A stretch of DNA of 25,500 nt from a virus. The stretch is taken from the IMG/VR virus record IMGVR_UViG_3300032235_000080, positions 1 to 25,500 of that record, one strand, 5' to 3'. Each line of letters begins with the position of its first letter. Positions within the stretch are counted from its first letter, which is position 1. This document shows positions 24,750 to 25,500 of this stretch, piece after piece. A program made the translations under genes and the position numbers. The notes beneath the pieces are model-generated. The model was not told where the DNA came from and made no database searches. It was given only the letters and a program-made list of their open reading frames with translations.

Positions 24750-24784
24750 TTGCGAATCATGCTGGGATATGCGATAAAGAATCA
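24750..24784 (+). promoter_or_regulatory. Repeated early-type promoter, copy 3
   Basis: TTGCGA (24750-24755), 17-bp spacer, GATAAA (24773-24778), GAATCA at 24754-24759 and 24779-24784. An upstream element CGAGTCTAGGC (24737-24747) recurs before copy 4. It drives family A copy 2. Confidence 0.75.
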
Positions 24785-24806
24785 TCGGAAAAGAGGAGAG
24801 ACCCAG

Positions 24807-25040
24807 ATGTTCGGTTACATTGTCCGCGAAACTGAAGCCGCCGTTGCATTCGTCCGCGCCCCGCTGACGGCTCAGATGAAACCGCTCTGGGTTCCGCGCA
24901 AGAAAATTGCGTTCTTTGAGGAACTGGATCTGCCGTCTATGTCGGTTGATATTGCAGGCGAATCGTATCGCCGCATGGGAACCCCTGTCCACATCGGAGT
25001 CGACTCGGCGTTTCTTGCGAAGGTTGGTGTGGCAGAATAG
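24807..25040 (+). CDS. Small phage-type hypothetical protein, family A copy 2
   Basis: A 77-residue paralogue of the protein at 23758-24000. It shares MFGYIVRETEAAVAFV with the MIGYVVR.TDAALAFV opening, KPLWVPRKKI with KPLWIPRRKI, and the C-terminal DSAFLAKV with DAFLAKV. The middle part is diverged. The true start is ATG 24807 after GAGGAGAG; the upstream TTG frame at 24699 crosses the promoter. Its TAG stop overlaps the loop/stem edge of an 8-bp stem-loop. Function unknown. Confidence 0.7.
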   Translation: MFGYIVRETEAAVAFVRAPLTAQMKPLWVPRKKIAFFEELDLPSMSVDIAGESYRRMGTPVHIGVDSAFLAKVGVAE

Positions 25041-25047
25041 CCACACC
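25026..25047 (+). terminator. 8-bp stem-loop overlapping the stop of family A copy 2
   Basis: GGTGTGGC and GCCACACC pair around AGAATA. The TAG stop (25038-25040) lies at the end of the loop. TATTTT follows about ten bases downstream, as after the 24644 stem-loop. Confidence 0.5.
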
Positions 25048-25049
25048 TG

Positions 25050-25074
25050 GCGCCAGTATTTTACACCCGAATCA
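25050..25074. repeat. 25-bp direct repeat, copy 2
   Basis: Identical to 24668-24692 and in the same relative place, three bases after the stem-loop of the previous gene. The cassette boundary was probably duplicated together with the gene. Confidence 0.8.
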
Positions 25075-25087
25075 TGGGCGTGGTCAA
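25058..25087 (-). promoter_or_regulatory. Candidate antisense promoter 2
   Basis: On the minus strand TTGACC (25082-25087), 18-bp spacer, TAAAAT (25058-25063), with TGATTC at 25069-25074. It points into the end of the gene at 24807-25040, with the same arrangement as antisense promoter 1. Confidence 0.45.
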
Positions 25088-25142
25088 TAGGGAAAAACAC
25101 GCTATGCGAAAATAAATGCGAGTCTAGGCGTGCAGATTACGC

Positions 25143-25177
25143 TTGCGAATCATGCGGAACCGTGCGATAAAGAATCA
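25143..25177 (+). promoter_or_regulatory. Repeated early-type promoter, copy 4
   Basis: TTGCGA (25143-25148), 17-bp spacer, GATAAA (25166-25171), GAATCA at 25147-25152 and 25172-25177. The upstream element CGAGTCTAGGC is at 25119-25129. It drives the right-edge HNH gene. Confidence 0.75.
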
Positions 25178-25195
25178 TCAGCTAGGGAGATGGCG

Positions 25196-25500
25196 ATGAG
25201 CAAGGCAAAGATCTCGGATACGGTTCGCGCGAAGGTTCTGGCCCGTGACGCTTATATCTGCCGCGCTTGCGGGTTCGGCGGTTCGGCAAACTATGCCTTC
25301 GCTCTGGACTGCGACCATATCGTTGCAGAAGTGAACGGCGGCAAGGCAACGGCTGACAATCTGCAATGCCTTTGCAAAGGCTGCAACATTGCCAAGACTG
25401 GCAATAACTGGGAATTTGCCAAGCGCACCGAAACTGTCGCGGAGTCGGTTTGGGCCGTGAATCAGCGTATCGTGTCGGTCGCCTTCACCGTCGGGCTGAA
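25196..25500 (+). CDS. HNH endonuclease-like protein, partial (right edge)
   Basis: The start is ATG 25196, seven bases after AGGGAG; an earlier in-frame ATG at 25190 lies too close to that site. The visible 101 residues contain C22-x-x-C25, DHIVAE with D40-H41, N55, and LQCLCKGCN with C60, C63 and N64, a complete HNH signature. The frame stays open at the window edge. It has its own copy of the repeated promoter. It is distantly related to the minus-strand HNH gene at 23284-23604. Confidence 0.8.
   Translation, partial: MSKAKISDTVRAKVLARDAYICRACGFGGSANYAFALDCDHIVAEVNGGKATADNLQCLCKGCNIAKTGNNWEFAKRTETVAESVWAVNQRIVSVAFTVGL

Overview
This window looks like part of a tailed-phage (Caudoviricetes) genome or metagenome-assembled phage contig. 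No ribosomal, tRNA or core bacterial metabolic genes are visible. Positions 1 to about 22,916 hold an AT-rich block of 20 tightly packed virion and packaging genes, all on the minus strand, many joined by stop/start overlaps (ATGA, TAATG, ATGAGTGA). In transcription order (right to left) they are: two paralogous tail-completion-like proteins, small fibre and virion proteins, a probable small terminase, a probable tail tube protein, several fibre proteins including a 1603-residue collagen-like fibre, a glycine-rich adhesin with a probable fibre-assembly chaperone, two large glycan-modifying enzymes, a small coiled-coil membrane protein, large terminase, HNH nuclease, HK97-type portal, and the start of an HK97-type prohead protease cut by the window edge. 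The major capsid gene is expected just past position 1.

The most striking functional association is the 1603-aa fibre, about 60% of which is uninterrupted Gly-X-Y repeat with almost no proline and a very frequent threonine in the Y position. It lies in the same transcription direction as two multi-domain glycosyltransferases (GT4+GT2, and GT-A+GT-A+FkbM methyltransferase). I infer, without direct proof, that the phage may glycosylate its own virion fibres.

At about 22.92-23.28 kb there is a 367-bp gene-free stretch rich in short repeats and inverted repeats. Beyond it base composition and codon use change abruptly to GC-rich. The right-hand 2.2 kb has a different style: tiny genes on the plus strand, in cassettes of promoter, one or two small ORFs and a stem-loop. 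Four promoters share one architecture (TTGCGA, 17-bp spacer, GATAAA, flanked by two GAATCA boxes exactly 25 bp apart). Minus-strand promoters in the same region also carry GAATCA/TGATTC. The cassettes encode two paralogous small proteins, small membrane peptides and an HNH protein cut by the right edge; a related HNH gene lies on the minus strand at 23.3-23.6 kb. This reads as a phage early/accessory region, probably of an alphaproteobacterial-type GC-rich phage. The composition break leaves open that the window is mosaic, or joins two sources in an assembly.

Functional calls come from reading protein motifs only; no database search was run.
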